Below are positions 21,946-34,333 of a stretch of 64,000 nucleotides of DNA, piece after piece (position 1 is the first letter of the stretch; every line of letters starts with the position of its first letter). The DNA comes from Corbicula japonica (Eukaryota; Mollusca; Bivalvia; Venerida; Cyrenidae), in contig JAZAYU010000008.1 in NCBI GenBank assembly GCA_038501625.1, positions 5,518,938 to 5,582,937 on the forward strand. The letters are read 5' to 3'. The notes below the pieces were generated by a model. The model was given only the letters and a program-made list of their open reading frames with translations, had not been told where the DNA came from and searched no databases. The translations under genes were made by a program, and so were the position numbers.

Positions 21946-23343
21946 AGAAGTGTTGGCAGGGTGTGGGGTAGGGCGGCTGGTATAGCGCCAGTGCGTAAAT
22001 ATGTTTTTACAGTTGATCACTGTTCAGGCAAATTTGTGAAATATTATACAGGTGTATTAAATTCACAAAACCTTACGGCCTGGGAATGTCGCGTTAAAGT
22101 ATCAAGTATCAAGTTGTAATACACTACTCTTAATCATTTTGAACTGAAATGTTTTGAACTCGAAATCAATACATAACTCAGTAGAAGCCTCGTTTATATA
22201 GATATATAGTTTCAATGGTTTGTTATTGATATTTCAGTATAAAATAACACTTTTGTTACCTTGTCTTTTGATAATGCGACATTTAAAACACTAAGATTTA
22301 TGCGCAAATTATTGACAGCCAAAATTTTATAAAAATTGTCATAAAAGCAAAAGTCTTTCAGTAATGTTGACTTTTTCATGTTTTGTTAAACGTGGTTCAT
22401 TTTGGAAAACCACAGAATGCACAACAATGCATTTGAAATTCATATCATTTTGTTTAAACAACAGATTTATTGTACATCTATTCGTTTTTCCACAACGAAT
22501 AGCGGAAACGGCAAAATTAACAACTGCTATACATCCAGTCCTTCTCGCTTTACTAGTCAAGTAATATTATGCAAATAAAACAACACATGAATTAATGTGT
22601 CCGACTTATCCACTTGTTCTTTTTCTATTTTGCCTCACCGCCGTCCAGAAATAATGAATTCATCACACAAGACAGCAACATGTAATAAATTGCAATATTT
22701 GCCCATGCTGGCCTTCTATTATGACATTCTAGTCACGCGCCATGTTATAATTGCGGTCTGCACCATTTGTTTCTGCACAAGCGTTATAAGCTCATCTCAA
22801 TCTTCGTCTGGTTACATTTCAACAATGTCAAGGCATTTATCACACCGTTGATTTCAGCAGTGTAAGATTATAAAATCCATAGCCAATGAATAAGACGTGA
22901 ACCACTTCCTTTATCAATTTCAAGTTCAAAGTAACAATTTCATTTTTAATACCTGTCACTCAACAAGAATAAGAAATAAATTACAATGTCATTTCAATCC
23001 TTGTTCACTCCTTGATTTCACCTTCATGCAAATTATCTTTGGTTTTATTCATAACAATACACTCATAAAGACTTGTGATTGACAAGCCCGGATCACTAAC
23101 TACACCTGCTTCTCTGATTCTCGTCTCTTTGTAGCTGTCGCCCAAATGATGTGTTATTATATCTCGATGACCGTTTGTAAATGTTATGCATTTGGTGACA
23201 CTGTAATGTGTACTGTATGTAATACATAACTTACAATTTATCATATATGTGTAAGTCACTTTGTATTAAGTTAAGTAAGGTCACGATGAAATGAAAACAG
23301 ATCACAATAATACAGCATTTGATGAGCAACATGTTTTTAAACT
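21946..23343. other. No further gene seen; downstream of secreted-protein gene
   Basis: Likely contains the 3' UTR and 3' flank of the minus-strand gene ending at 23344. A candidate minus-strand AATAAA lies near 23044-23050. No other exon is supported. Confidence 0.4.
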
Positions 23344-26300
23344 CTAAATAACATTATCTATATCACTTGGTAATCCTTTTTCTCGTAGAGCTAGTTCCAT
23401 TTTCAGAAGATCAAATTTCAAATCTTTTTTCACAGATTCGGGTAATATGTTTGTTAAAAGTTCTTTATTTGTGTATATGCTTGTTAATTCAGATTTTGTA
23501 TCGATGTTGTGGTCTACAGACTCCTGCTTTGTAGCCATATTGTTATCTGTTGACAAGGAAGTGACACCGGTGGCACTGGTCGTGGAACTTGGTGATGCAA
23601 GTATTTCGGGTTCCAACAGATTGCCTTTAACAGAAGTTGAATCTGAATTTAATGTGTGTGTCATTGTTTCTTGCACTGTGTCCGCAAGCTCCGCATGTTT
23701 CAGTAAATTATAACCATTACGTACTGTGTTCACATTGACGGCGTCAATATTTACATTTTTCGTCGTTGCTTGAAGACCGTTTTCCAAAGAAGAAGTTTTT
23801 AGCATAAATCGTGAAGATATTGTAACAGACTCGGTTGTGGTAAAATATTCTTGGGAATTATTTGTCACCTTTGACTCAGTTTCATTATTCAGTAAAGTGC
23901 CAAACATGTCAAGCGAATCATTGTGTAAGGGTTTGTAATTAGCTTCACTTACATTCATTGAGTTAAATGTTGTAGTATCAGTTAGATTTTGTTGAGCTGT
24001 ATTTAATGTTTCTAATATGGTCTCCGTGTCATTTATATTCACAGTTGCATTTAATGGAGTTTTTAGTTTGTTGGAAGCTACGTCTTTTGTTAATGTTTCA
24101 GGCACTTCACTTTGATGGCTATCCGCAAAAAAACTAGTTGTTGTAGCTGATGCAGGCATGGTTGAATTTGATTGAATCCTTTGTGTACTTTGTGTTAAAT
24201 CGATGGTGGTATTTGCCTCAGATATTCCGGAAGTAGTTGAAATGAATTGCGGTTTTATTTTAGATGTTTGTTTATTTGTACTTATTAAAGGCAAAATACT
24301 TGTCGTGTCCGGCGAAGAAGTTTGAATCGTTGGTAAAGTACTCATTTCAAGGGCAATTTCAGTCGCTGATGAATCATAGTGTCCAGTATTAATGACTGGC
24401 TCGGTTGTCTGTATTTCCGACGAATGTAAGCCAGTTGTACTTGGCACATCGTGACTAATTATACTTGCACCTGTCACTGTTAATGTTGGTATACTTGTTG
24501 ATGTTAAAGACTTTATTTCATCTGTTGTAATGTTGTGGTCATCTGACCCCGTTTTATTGTACGGAAGATCAGTGGATAATTGGTTTGCAATATTATCAGA
24601 CGTTTGATTTATTATGTTAATCAATGTTGTCAATGTTGTTGTTGTTGTTGTCGAAGTTGACGGACCTGAACCGTCACGTGCTTCAAGTACATTATTATTT
24701 ATCTGTTGTGAAACTGGCGTCCATATCTTGCTTGTAGAGAATAAAGTTGACATTGTACTAATATTGCCTGGCATTTTTTCATTTGACTGAATATCATAGG
24801 CTGCACTACTTTGCGAAGTACTCGAATATGATATTAATGTTGTTGTTATGTTTGGTGTTGCGGTTGTTAGAGAAGCTTCTTTTCCTTCCAACGATTTACT
24901 TTGCGGATAATTATTATTAAATTCAGAAAGCAATGACGACCGATTATTTTTATTATTATTGTCGCTAAATCTGGTCTGTGATTCAACGGATTGAGGTTGA
25001 ACTTTAAAATCCAATGTTTTTGTTGTTGTCATACTTGTCAAAGTATAATTATTTGTTGACATTTGTATTGGTTGTTGTGCGTCATTGGTTTTTTCTGTAG
25101 TGGCTGAAGAGCTTATTATTTCCAAAGTTGCTTGATTTTCTGAAGCGACACTTTTACTGTTTGTTGTAAAATCGGGCGGTGAAGTTTCCTGCAAAAGATC
25201 TTTACTCTGATTACCGAGTTCCTTTCTCGACAGATCCAGAACAGATTCTGAAGTTGGAAGGTTTGATACGATCGCTCTTGTAGTTTGCACTTTTGTTGAT
25301 GTTGTATTGAGTGTTGATGGAGTGGTACTGATTAACTGAACTTCAATAGCTTTTTCTATTATCTGTGAAAGTTCTGGTGTAATTTCCTCTTTGACTGTAT
25401 TATTTTTGATTCGGAAAAGGCTGTTTTCTGGCACCGGGCCTCTAAATGGCTTATTTATTTCAGAGTTTATATGTATTTGTTCCTGTACTTCAGTCTTTTG
25501 ATACGACTTGTTGGAATCTGGCAGTGTTGTTTGATTCTGAGACGGAGACTCTGTTGTTACATTGTCGTTCGGATTGTCTAAATTAGAATCGTTGGTGCTT
25601 GTAAGTGCGTCAGTATTAAATATTTCTTCAAACGCCGATGATCCAATCGGAGTAATTGCTTGCGGGCTTTTTGTTGATAACGTTTTGCTCGATGATGATG
25701 ATAAAATGTTTGTTGTATGCGATTCCGTAGCGGAACCATTGTTTATTTCATTAACTACTCTGGTAGTTGACGCATTAACGGATGGTGCTGATGTCACATT
25801 CGTTGGACAGTGACAATCTGATTTGTTTGTTGGCATCTGGTCGGCGTCTACGGTGGTGTTATCAGACAATTTTGGCGGCAAATCTTCAGGTGGACAGTTG
25901 AGTATTATTTTAGCTGTCACATTTTCTTTGGTTTCTATCTCATTCCCTAATCGGTCAATAGTTTCTGGTACTACAGTTTTCTTTTCCTCGTCGGTTTGGG
26001 TTTTCTTGTGTATACCCAACAAAGCTTGAGTTAGTTTTGATGTGTCAAAAGCCGTAAGATCTTTCTTCTTCTCTTTTTCATATGTAACAATCACTTCTAC
26101 CTTTTGATCTGTGGTTTCTGAAGCAGGACTCTCCTTTGTCAAAATTTTCTCACAGAAAAATCCTTCACAATTATCTGGACACTCACAAAACCACGTACAA
26201 TCCTTACCCTTCTCCCGACACTTGCCATCGTTCTTACACCATGAATGAAATATTTTACATGGAGAAACACATCGTTTTACAGGTGTTTTGTTCGCTTGAT

Positions 26301-26412
26301 GTTCTTCTAAAGATGTCCACATGTTTAAACATGATGTACTGACAATGCAGCAACAGAAAATGAAAATAGTCAATAAAAAGTAACACTTTGGCACTGGCGA
26401 TAAAATCTTCAT
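23344..26412 (-). CDS. Secreted EGF-like domain protein with giant Thr/Ser/Asn-rich tail
   Basis: One uninterrupted coding exon. The frame opens at an ATG at 26481, but I prefer the Met 23 codons later (26412), because it leads directly into a hydrophobic signal peptide (CYFLLTIFIFCCCIVSTSC). The chosen form is 1022 residues. A nine-cysteine EGF-like domain follows at about residues 48-87, including CKNDGKC and FCECPDNC. The remaining roughly 930 residues are low-complexity, rich in Thr, Ser, Asn, Ile and Val with many N-glycosylation sequons, mucin-like, with no membrane segment and a charged C-terminus. No other domain is recognised. Architecture resembles the gene at 50675-52510. Possible roles are extracellular matrix, mucus or shell matrix; the function is unknown. 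Confidence 0.88.
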   Translation of the reverse strand: MKILSPVPKCYFLLTIFIFCCCIVSTSCLNMWTSLEEHQANKTPVKRCVSPCKIFHSWCKNDGKCREKGKDCTWFCECPDNCEGFFCEKILTKESPASETTDQKVEVIVTYEKEKKKDLTAFDTSKLTQALLGIHKKTQTDEEKKTVVPETIDRLGNEIETKENVTAKIILNCPPEDLPPKLSDNTTVDADQMPTNKSDCHCPTNVTSAPSVNASTTRVVNEINNGSATESHTTNILSSSSSKTLSTKSPQAITPIGSSAFEEIFNTDALTSTNDSNLDNPNDNVTTESPSQNQTTLPDSNKSYQKTEVQEQIHINSEINKPFRGPVPENSLFRIKNNTVKEEITPELSQIIEKAIEVQLISTTPSTLNTTSTKVQTTRAIVSNLPTSESVLDLSRKELGNQSKDLLQETSPPDFTTNSKSVASENQATLEIISSSATTEKTNDAQQPIQMSTNNYTLTSMTTTKTLDFKVQPQSVESQTRFSDNNNKNNRSSLLSEFNNNYPQSKSLEGKEASLTTATPNITTTLISYSSTSQSSAAYDIQSNEKMPGNISTMSTLFSTSKIWTPVSQQINNNVLEARDGSGPSTSTTTTTTLTTLINIINQTSDNIANQLSTDLPYNKTGSDDHNITTDEIKSLTSTSIPTLTVTGASIISHDVPSTTGLHSSEIQTTEPVINTGHYDSSATEIALEMSTLPTIQTSSPDTTSILPLISTNKQTSKIKPQFISTTSGISEANTTIDLTQSTQRIQSNSTMPASATTTSFFADSHQSEVPETLTKDVASNKLKTPLNATVNINDTETILETLNTAQQNLTDTTTFNSMNVSEANYKPLHNDSLDMFGTLLNNETESKVTNNSQEYFTTTESVTISSRFMLKTSSLENGLQATTKNVNIDAVNVNTVRNGYNLLKHAELADTVQETMTHTLNSDSTSVKGNLLEPEILASPSSTTSATGVTSLSTDNNMATKQESVDHNIDTKSELTSIYTNKELLTNILPESVKKDLKFDLLKMELALREKGLPSDIDNVI

Positions 26413-29400
26413 TGTTCGATGCAGTGTAGGTTGTAACGTAAAATCCAAAGTTAGAAAATGTGTCTCCCACAGCACATTCACAGAAACTGGTGTTGTTGAC
26501 CGAGTTCCAGTGTAAATAAATCTCTATCCAACACAGAAATGATACTTTTTGATTTTGTAAATAACTAAAACGTTCAATGCCACTACACTGTCTTCATAAT
26601 ATTTCAGCAATTCTTCCATCACAAAAAGTTAAATTGAAAACATGGTTTCTAAGCTTATCAAGCATTTAAAGTATAATTTAATTATATTATTTCATACAAC
26701 TTATCACCAACTGTCAGCGCGCTGTCTTTACGGTGTAATGTTGACAAAACCATTTTTGAGACAACGAAATTGCTTATATATGTGTAATGAGTATGTGACA
26801 ACGGAATGACAAATTACCTGTCGCCCGAAGATTTTCTCAACCTGTAGTTTAAACATAAATTTATGCGCGCCAATGACGGATATATGGTATAATGACATGA
26901 TTTTCGAACTTCAACTTAATGCATCTATGCACGTTCATTTATATAATCTTTTCTATTTACCAAGTTCAACATACGACTGTACATATAAGTAATTACAACA
27001 TTTCAATAACGCATTTTTTCTTTAACAGTTTATTTTATATAGAAATCGGGATATAACAAAATTTTATATGTTTCTTGGTAACACAGTGATTTATTCGTAT
27101 TCGTATAAGTTACTTTTAAAATGATGATTTACTGACCATTGAAATGTCCTAGAATATTTTAAGTATTTTGCAAACACCGTTTAGCCTGAAGTGTGTCTTT
27201 CAAAGAATTTATAATAATCACAATAATCTGTTTTATTAAGCACGTCAATTTCAGTTAACTTATGCCATCACCGCCTAACATGACCGCTTTAAACCATGCC
27301 AGCGACATATATGGCATTATTTTCTAGAAACTGCAAGCCTTATCGCTGTCAGAGACTTAGTTGCATTTTAATGGCGCCGTCTCTCTCAGCCTTCAATGAG
27401 ATTCAATTAAAACAGACCACCTATATCGCTGTTAAATAGAATTCTAGTTTTGTAGCCATCAACGCCTTAAAAAATAAAAATATTTATCAAACTCTAAGTT
27501 GATGCAGTGTTTTAGATTTGTATAGCCATCATTGTTGCTAAATTGAAGCTTACAAAATATGTCATTGCTAGAAAAGCATTGAAGACTGAATCTTTCAAAT
27601 AGAATGAAAAAAAAATAAACGTTGAAAGGCACCAAATAAGACAAATATCAAAATGTTGCAGGCTCTCTTTGGTACCAGTAATATGAATTGCATAACGTAT
27701 AACACTGTCTACGTCGCCTGGATCCGCGTTAAGCGCTTCTCAACATTTAGACAAATATATGTGTTATGCTCAAAGGCCTTCAAAGATGTCAACTGATAAC
27801 AACACTGATCGAAATCAAAATCAGTGAAGTACTTTATTATTGCGATGCTTTAAACAATGCACCAACATTTAATTTGACAATTACAAATAACTACATTAAA
27901 CGTTTATTGTGGTCGTTAGCCACAACAGCTTTGTTATCTTTATAAGTGTTGTTTTCTATTACAAGAATTAAAAACAATTGCTATTCAAAGAAATATCTAA
28001 ATTGATGTATACGTAATTATTCTTTTTAACTAATAAAATATAATTGAAAAAAAAATACAAATCACTCTCACCTGCACTGTTTTAGGTTTGTTGTCTGGGG
28101 TATTTCAAAGTGTTCTACTCAAACTTTACTAAGGAGCGGTTTTCACATTTCTTCTAATTAGAAGAAAAGCATGAAAATGATAAACCATTTAAGTGCAAAA
28201 AGTGTTTTAATTAAATTGTCAAAAACACATGAGATGCATACTTTGCTAAACCAAGGACTTTATACACGGACGTAACGCATGTATGTGTTGATAAAGTACT
28301 TTGAATTACATCACTTCTTTACGTTCCCACACCGATGTTTGAAATGAATATAATGGCGATTATGCGTTACTTTTTAAAATTAAAACACCTGATTTTATAT
28401 TTTGGCTGCTAAACTCTTTTGTTGTATGAAAAACGATATGGATAAAAAGTAATATAAGCAAGAAACCTCGCCAACTAAATTCAACTAAATGAGTTTTCGT
28501 TACAAGTATGAGCACAAAATCTTCTTCATCGTATACTTCGTTAAGATGTAAGTGGCATGTAATTCCATTACTGCCCATGAACGCCAGCCAGCCAGCAACC
28601 CAAACTAAACTAACGTTAAACTTAATATAATTTTTAGTTTAACATACCAGAAAGTATGCATTTCGGCATTTTGACGTTAATCACGTCAAAAATGGCTAAC
28701 ATGTATTGTCTTTGAACTGTTACTGAAACTTTATTTTCCATGATAATTCCGTGAAATTTTCAATTTTGCTCTCAGTAAAGAAAGCTTAATTATCGGCTCT
28801 TTTTACTTGTGAATATACTTCCAAGGTCAAATTTGCATAAAAAAAACGTGCTCAATCTGTTATAGAACCGCGATATAACGGAAGTCAGTAATAAAGAATG
28901 ATGCAGTATTTAAGATTCCTGAATTCATATGATACAATTACATGTCTTGTCATCGAACAGCAATTTGTTGAATCAAATTATTACCAAAATGCAAGTCAGA
29001 ATTAATGCGACACATGTATGCGGAATTACATAACTAGTACTAAGCGGGGATTATAAATAATAATGATTTGACACCCAATGATTTAACGTAAAACTTAAAG
29101 GAAATAAAGTTGATATATAAGGATATTTTGTTTTGCTCTGGGTTTTATTACGAACCTATACAATTATATAATAACTTAAAATAAATTAAAATAGGAATCA
29201 AGAAAGCTTAGAGATAGGTCTAGATTCCTTATTAAATGTAGACTTATTAAGACTTTCTTTACCAATCAAAAATACTGTTTTGTGATCTAGCACGCCAATA
29301 AAAAGTACTGTTTCTGTTCCATCGTGTAAAAATTAAATCAAAGTACTAGTGTCACATTCCTGGTACCGATGGATTCATCAAAGATGGTAGAGACATGACG

Positions 29401-29944
29401 TATTCTCATCCTATATCCCTCATATATACTCTTTCTATAGGATTTAAGTGTATCTCTTTACATGCCTGTATTGTTTTCCTACTGAATCATAACATTAGTC
29501 GCTAAAGTGTTACGCGGAATTACATATTTTATGGTTTAAGCTACACCATAAATACAAATATGCTATTTTGTAACCAAATACGATCATCGTTACATATAAG
29601 ACAACCGGAAAAGAGCTTAAATATGACACCCGAGGATTGATGTCATTGTAGGCGGGCCGAGATACTAATTAACATATATTTTATCAAATCATTACGTTGA
29701 CCTGTCAACTTTAATGCAAGTGAAGTTTGTGTATTGCTTTAGGGCTCTATAACTGATTATAGTACAGTAGACAGTCACCAGATACTCAGTTTATATAACC
29801 AAGCATGATGATTTGGCGGGTATGAGCGAATTAAAAATTTTCCGGTAATCAATACTCATTAAGAAAACATTATGATATCAAAATTGTAACACATTGTGCT
29901 TATAAACCATATTTTAATTAACTTGTGATGAAACAGGTGAGTGT
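26413..29944. other. Upstream flank of secreted-protein gene; no gene seen
   Basis: Holds the 5' UTR and promoter of the minus-strand gene, but I could not place a TATA box or first exon. The rest is AT-rich without a recognisable exon. A short fragment of the dispersed CCATTACTGCCC repeat lies near 28562. Confidence 0.4.
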
Positions 29945-30018
29945 GGACCTCGACAAGGATTCGAACCTCTGACATCCGGCTTACCGTACAGTCGCCTACC
30001 AAATGAGCTACCGAGGCC
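29945..30018 (-). tRNA. tRNA-like sequence (pseudogene or SINE head)
   Basis: On the minus strand, GGCCTCG and CGAGGTC form a seven-pair acceptor stem including one G-U. There is an A-box TAGCTCATTTGG and a B-box GGTTCGAATCC. The D stem has three pairs and the T stem four, but the anticodon stem does not pair and there is one extra base before the 3' acceptor strand. A functional tRNA is therefore unlikely. No SINE tail like those at 2154 or 6001 follows. Confidence 0.55.
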
Positions 30019-30463
30019 GCTTGATATGGACACCACTATGTACAGTAACATGACTTTCAAGTTATTGATAATTTACTACAATTTTAATAAAACTAGATAT
30101 ACGACAATGTGTTGCTTACTAGACTAGTGTTACCAACAAAAAGATGCTTAACTGTATAAAATTTGAAGAAAAAAAAAACAAATGCACAATGTCAGGTTGT
30201 TTCTTGGGATTGTCCGATTACCACAATATATTTTGACGCAGTTGAAATATGTAAGCTATAACAAGAACAACGAGAGCAGTTCTTAGAAGAACCACATATA
30301 GGGAACTCTTGTCCTTGCATTACAAAATTATATGTCATTGATTTTCATATCAGAACAGAAATTAAAAATGTTTTAGAATTTGAATATTTAAATGTCAAAA
30401 ATAGCTTTCAATATCTTCTGACGTCCGAAGTTTTAGATTCACACCAACCAGGCAAGGCAATAA

Positions 30464-33400
30464 CACCCTGGCTAACCTGGTACGCTTCGCGAACGGCACT
30501 ACGCCGCGATCACGGCATATGCAACGCTTTTAACCGGCATAACCGGTGTCAATGTAGGAGATTTTGTGGGGTAAGGTTGAAAATCGCCGAGCTTTTGGTT
30601 AGATATTTAAATAATACTCAAACCAATAGGCCTATACGGCTGTCAGATCATGGCTTTTTATGATTCTAGTCTTCTCTGTGTCCAGAATACAGTAGTTTGC
30701 TCAATCATTCGTGAAAATGGACCTCTCTGCTGCAAAAGTTGTAAATTTCCTGTTCAAATGTATTTTTCTTGAGCTAAACTGAAGTCTAGTGAAAAATTAT
30801 GACTGCATAAAAAATGTCTGTATTGGAGGACACTGCAGTGTAAAATTTGTGTGTGTTTTATCTACACTTTACTTATTTTTTGCCAAAAAATGAGAGGCCA
30901 CGCACCGTGCACCGGCACTTGATTTTTGCTACGCTGCGTATCACGGCATTTTATTCGATGCTGGTATAAAACTATACTTTGGTTGTCAAAATCTTTTACT
31001 GTTTCTTCACATTTAATTGAGCCGTAGTTTGTTGTGTTGGTATACATTGCAAAAAAGATTTTGATGTACTTAAAAATTCTTCCATCAACAAGCAGGAGCT
31101 AATCCGGAGGGTATTCTTTGGGGTTGTTCTAACCCCCTTTTGACGCATCAGTATTTCGTTTTAATGGTGATTATGGCCAGAAAGTTGGAATTATAACATA
31201 ACTGCCATGTGACTGACCCAAACGAACTTCTTTTGTGGAAATCTTTGATTCGACCATGAACAAAGCTAGCAGAGTATTTCACGCAATACCCGAGTCCGTA
31301 ACCGATGAAAACCCCAATCTATAATTTGTGATAGATAGATTTATCTGACGTTGATTGTTTCAATAAAAGTTAAATTGAATATTAAAATCTACTCCTTGTT
31401 AAATAGCAGTAGGGTGTGGGTGGGGCAAATCAACATTAAGCATTGTTTCAAACTTTGTCTATTACATGTAAAATGTAATATATTAATGTTTAACAAACTT
31501 AAGTTTATTAACAAAAATCATTTATAGAAGTCGGATGAAAGACTAGATTTTTAAAGATCGTATTGAAAAGAATGCGTTTTACAAAAAGAAATTGATTTAT
31601 GTTATATTTTTGCGTTCAACTTGTCTTATTTTTTAAATACTAATTAAGGGAGTATCCGTGGTCCGATTTGTCCAATTTTGGATATGTTGTTGTTTATACT
31701 AAATGTGACGGGTATTGAACATTTAATTTCTTTTGCAATTTTGCATAGGTTTGACGTATTTTTTTCGTAATGTGACTGTGCTAATTATGTTTAATGCAAG
31801 TAATTGACTTGATCTTTGACATGTGGTGAAAAAAATGAAATGTTGTACATTATGCTGTAATCACTTTAATCTGTGTACCAAGTACATGATATGCAGGATC
31901 ATTTTTCACCAAAGGTCTAAGGCCAGGTACACATAAATAAGAAAAAAAAACTTTTATAACTTCAGAAGTAGTCAAGATCATTCGCAATACGAAAATTATG
32001 CACGGCCTTTAATTTTCACCAATGGTCTACGGTAGGTGTCTGTTATTAAAATAGAGAAAACTTAATATTTCAATAACTCATAAAGTAAAAGGAACAAGAT
32101 ACAGTGATGACACTTGGTATACATATTTGATGTAAAGTGGTTACAGCATTATGTACATTATTTTATTTTTAACCACAGGCCAAAGGTCAAGTCAGTTATT
32201 TAAAGTAAACATAAACTATCTTTCACAAATTATTGATTGGGGTTTCACCCCTGTTTTGCGTGCAATACACTGATAACCTTGTTCAGAGTTGGATGAAGCA
32301 TTTTCAAAAGAAAGGGGTTCGATTTAGTCAGCCTTATGGTAGTTATGTGATAATTCCAACTCTCTGGCCATAATCCCCATGAAAATATTAAATATAATTG
32401 TTATTAAGTAAACATAATCACAAAACTTTCACAAATTATTGATTGGGGTTTTCATCGGTAGCGGACTCCTGCATTGCGTGAAATACTCTCAGACTGATAG
32501 CTTTGTTCAGGGTTGGATCAAAGATTTCCACAAAAGAAGTTCGTTTGGGTCAGTAGTTGTGTGATAATTCCAACTTTCTAGCCATAATTACCATGAAATC
32601 TAAATATTGATGCACCAAAAGGGCAACCCGAAAAATACCCTCCGGATCCGCTCCTGCTTGTTGATGGAAGAACTTTTAAGTATGTGAAACAATGTTTTGT
32701 AATGTACACCAACACAAAAATCTACAACTATATTAGATGTGAAGAAACAGTTCAATATTTCGACAACTAAAGCATATTTTAAGTTATCGCAAACATTACA
32801 AATGGCGAAGACAGGCTAAAATTTCAAAAAATGAATTTTGGGGGAAATACTTATTGCCACCTAGATTTTAGTTAATAAATGGATTTAGCTATGGATGTAG
32901 TAAATGTTTGCAAGCTCAGTTTAGTCTAATTCATGTGCTAATTACCCAGCACATACTAAAACAAAAGAAAAACCATTTGCATGAGAACTCTGAAATTCAT
33001 GAACAATATACCAAAGCAACTCATACCTGAAATAAGTATATGCTGGTCTACAATGTTTAGTGCCAATTCGTCAAAATAATGTTAGGGGTTTCAAGAAATT
33101 CAAGGAAAACTTACTTCCTACTTTCACTTTCTACTTTCACTTTGAACCAGGAAGTAAGATTTCCTTGAATTTCTTGAAACCCCTAACATTATTTTGACGA
33201 ATTGGCACTAAACATTGTAGACCAGCATATACTGATTTCAGGTATGAGTTGCTTTGGTATATTGTTCATGAATTTCAGAGTTCTCATGCAAACGGTTTTT
33301 CTTTTGTTTTAGTATGTGCTTGGTAATTAGAAAATGAATTAGACTAAATTGAGCTTGTAAACATTTACAACATCCATAGCTAAATACATCTCTTTACTAA

Positions 33401-33964
33401 AATCTAGGTGGCAATAAGAATTTCCCCCAAAATTCATTTTTGAAATTTTTTTAGCTAGTTTTCGCCATTTGCAATGTTTGCGACCTCTTAATGCCAGCAT
33501 CGCATAAAATGCCGTGATACGCAGCGTAGCAAAAGTCAAGTGCCTGTGCACGGTGCGTGGCCTCTCATTTTTTGCAAGAAGCAGGTAAAATATAGATAAA
33601 ACACACTCAAATTTTACACTGCAGTGTCCTCCAGTCCAAAAAAAATTTATGCAGTCATAATTCTTCACAAGACTTCAGTTTAGATCAAGAAAAATACGTT
33701 TGAACAGGAAATTTACAACTTTTGCAGCACAGAAAGGTCCATTTTCACGAATGATTGAGCAAACTACTGTATTCTGGACACAGAGAAGACTAGAATCATA
33801 AATAGCCATGATCTGACAGCCGTATAGGCCTATTGGTTTGAGTATTATTTAAATATCTAACCAAAATCTCCTACATTGACACCGGTTATGCCGGTTAAAA
33901 GCGTTGCATATGCCGTGATCGCGGCGTAGTGCCGTTCGCGAAGCGTACCAGGTTAGCCAGGGTG
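30464..33964. mobile_element. 3.5-kb foldback element with AATAA target duplication
   Basis: The ends are CACCCTGGCTAACCTGG at 30464 and its reverse complement ending at 33964, flanked by AATAA (30459-30463 and 33965-33969). The outer inverted arms run about 30464-30965 and 33485-33964. A second pair of arms runs about 30970-31330 and 32420-32770, and a third short pair 31840-31885 and 32109-32160. An imperfect tandem duplication at 32220-32395 and 32410-32600 lies in the inner right arm. A separate palindrome (32788-33485) sits between the inner and outer right arms. No transposase frame is visible, so it is non-autonomous. Confidence 0.85.
32788..33485. repeat. Palindrome nested in foldback element
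   Basis: Two imperfect inverted arms of roughly 330 bp meet near 33128 around a CTTTCACTTTCTACTTTCAC core. Matching landmarks are GCAAACATTACAAATGGCG (left) with CGCCATTTGCAATGTTTGC (right), and TAATGTTAGGGGTTTC with GAAACCCCTAACATTA. It has no partner in the left outer arm, which indicates later insertion or local inverted duplication. Confidence 0.85.
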
Positions 33965-34216
33965 AATAATCAAGATCCGTTGACGTTTTCTATCAAACTT
34001 TGACAGCCAGATTCTGACATACACCATACATGTATATTGAAATCGATAGGCAGTTATAAATGACAATACTAATTAGGTTGTAATTCGATGTTGTCATCAA
34101 AATGGAATATTGATCGTTTTCCGACAACAATCGTTCAACGCCCGTTTCCTTAGTTACATATATTGTCTACATGGCATGTCAATAAATGACTTGTATACGT
34201 AACTAGGTAACTTATT

Positions 34217-34220
<4 letters not shown>

Positions 34221-34282
<62 letters not shown>

Positions 34283-34333
34283 CAGACAGACAGACAGACA
34301 AAAAAAAAAAATAATAATAATAATAATAATAAA
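34221..34333. repeat. Compound (GA)n(CAGA)n A-run (TAA)n microsatellite
   Basis: GA dinucleotides with CAGA interruptions, then an A-run and TAA triplets. The antisense Leu/Ser-rich open frame across it is a by-product of the simple repeat. Confidence 0.95.

Noticed and set aside
23447..26029. Plus-strand frames of 68-88 codons opposite the 23344-26412 gene.
   Set aside because: Antisense shadows of low-complexity Thr/Ser codons, with no independent evidence.
33339..33668. 109-codon minus-strand frame in the foldback element.
   Set aside because: It lies across inverted-repeat arms, its counterpart in the other arm is not conserved as a frame, and it shows no transposase motif.
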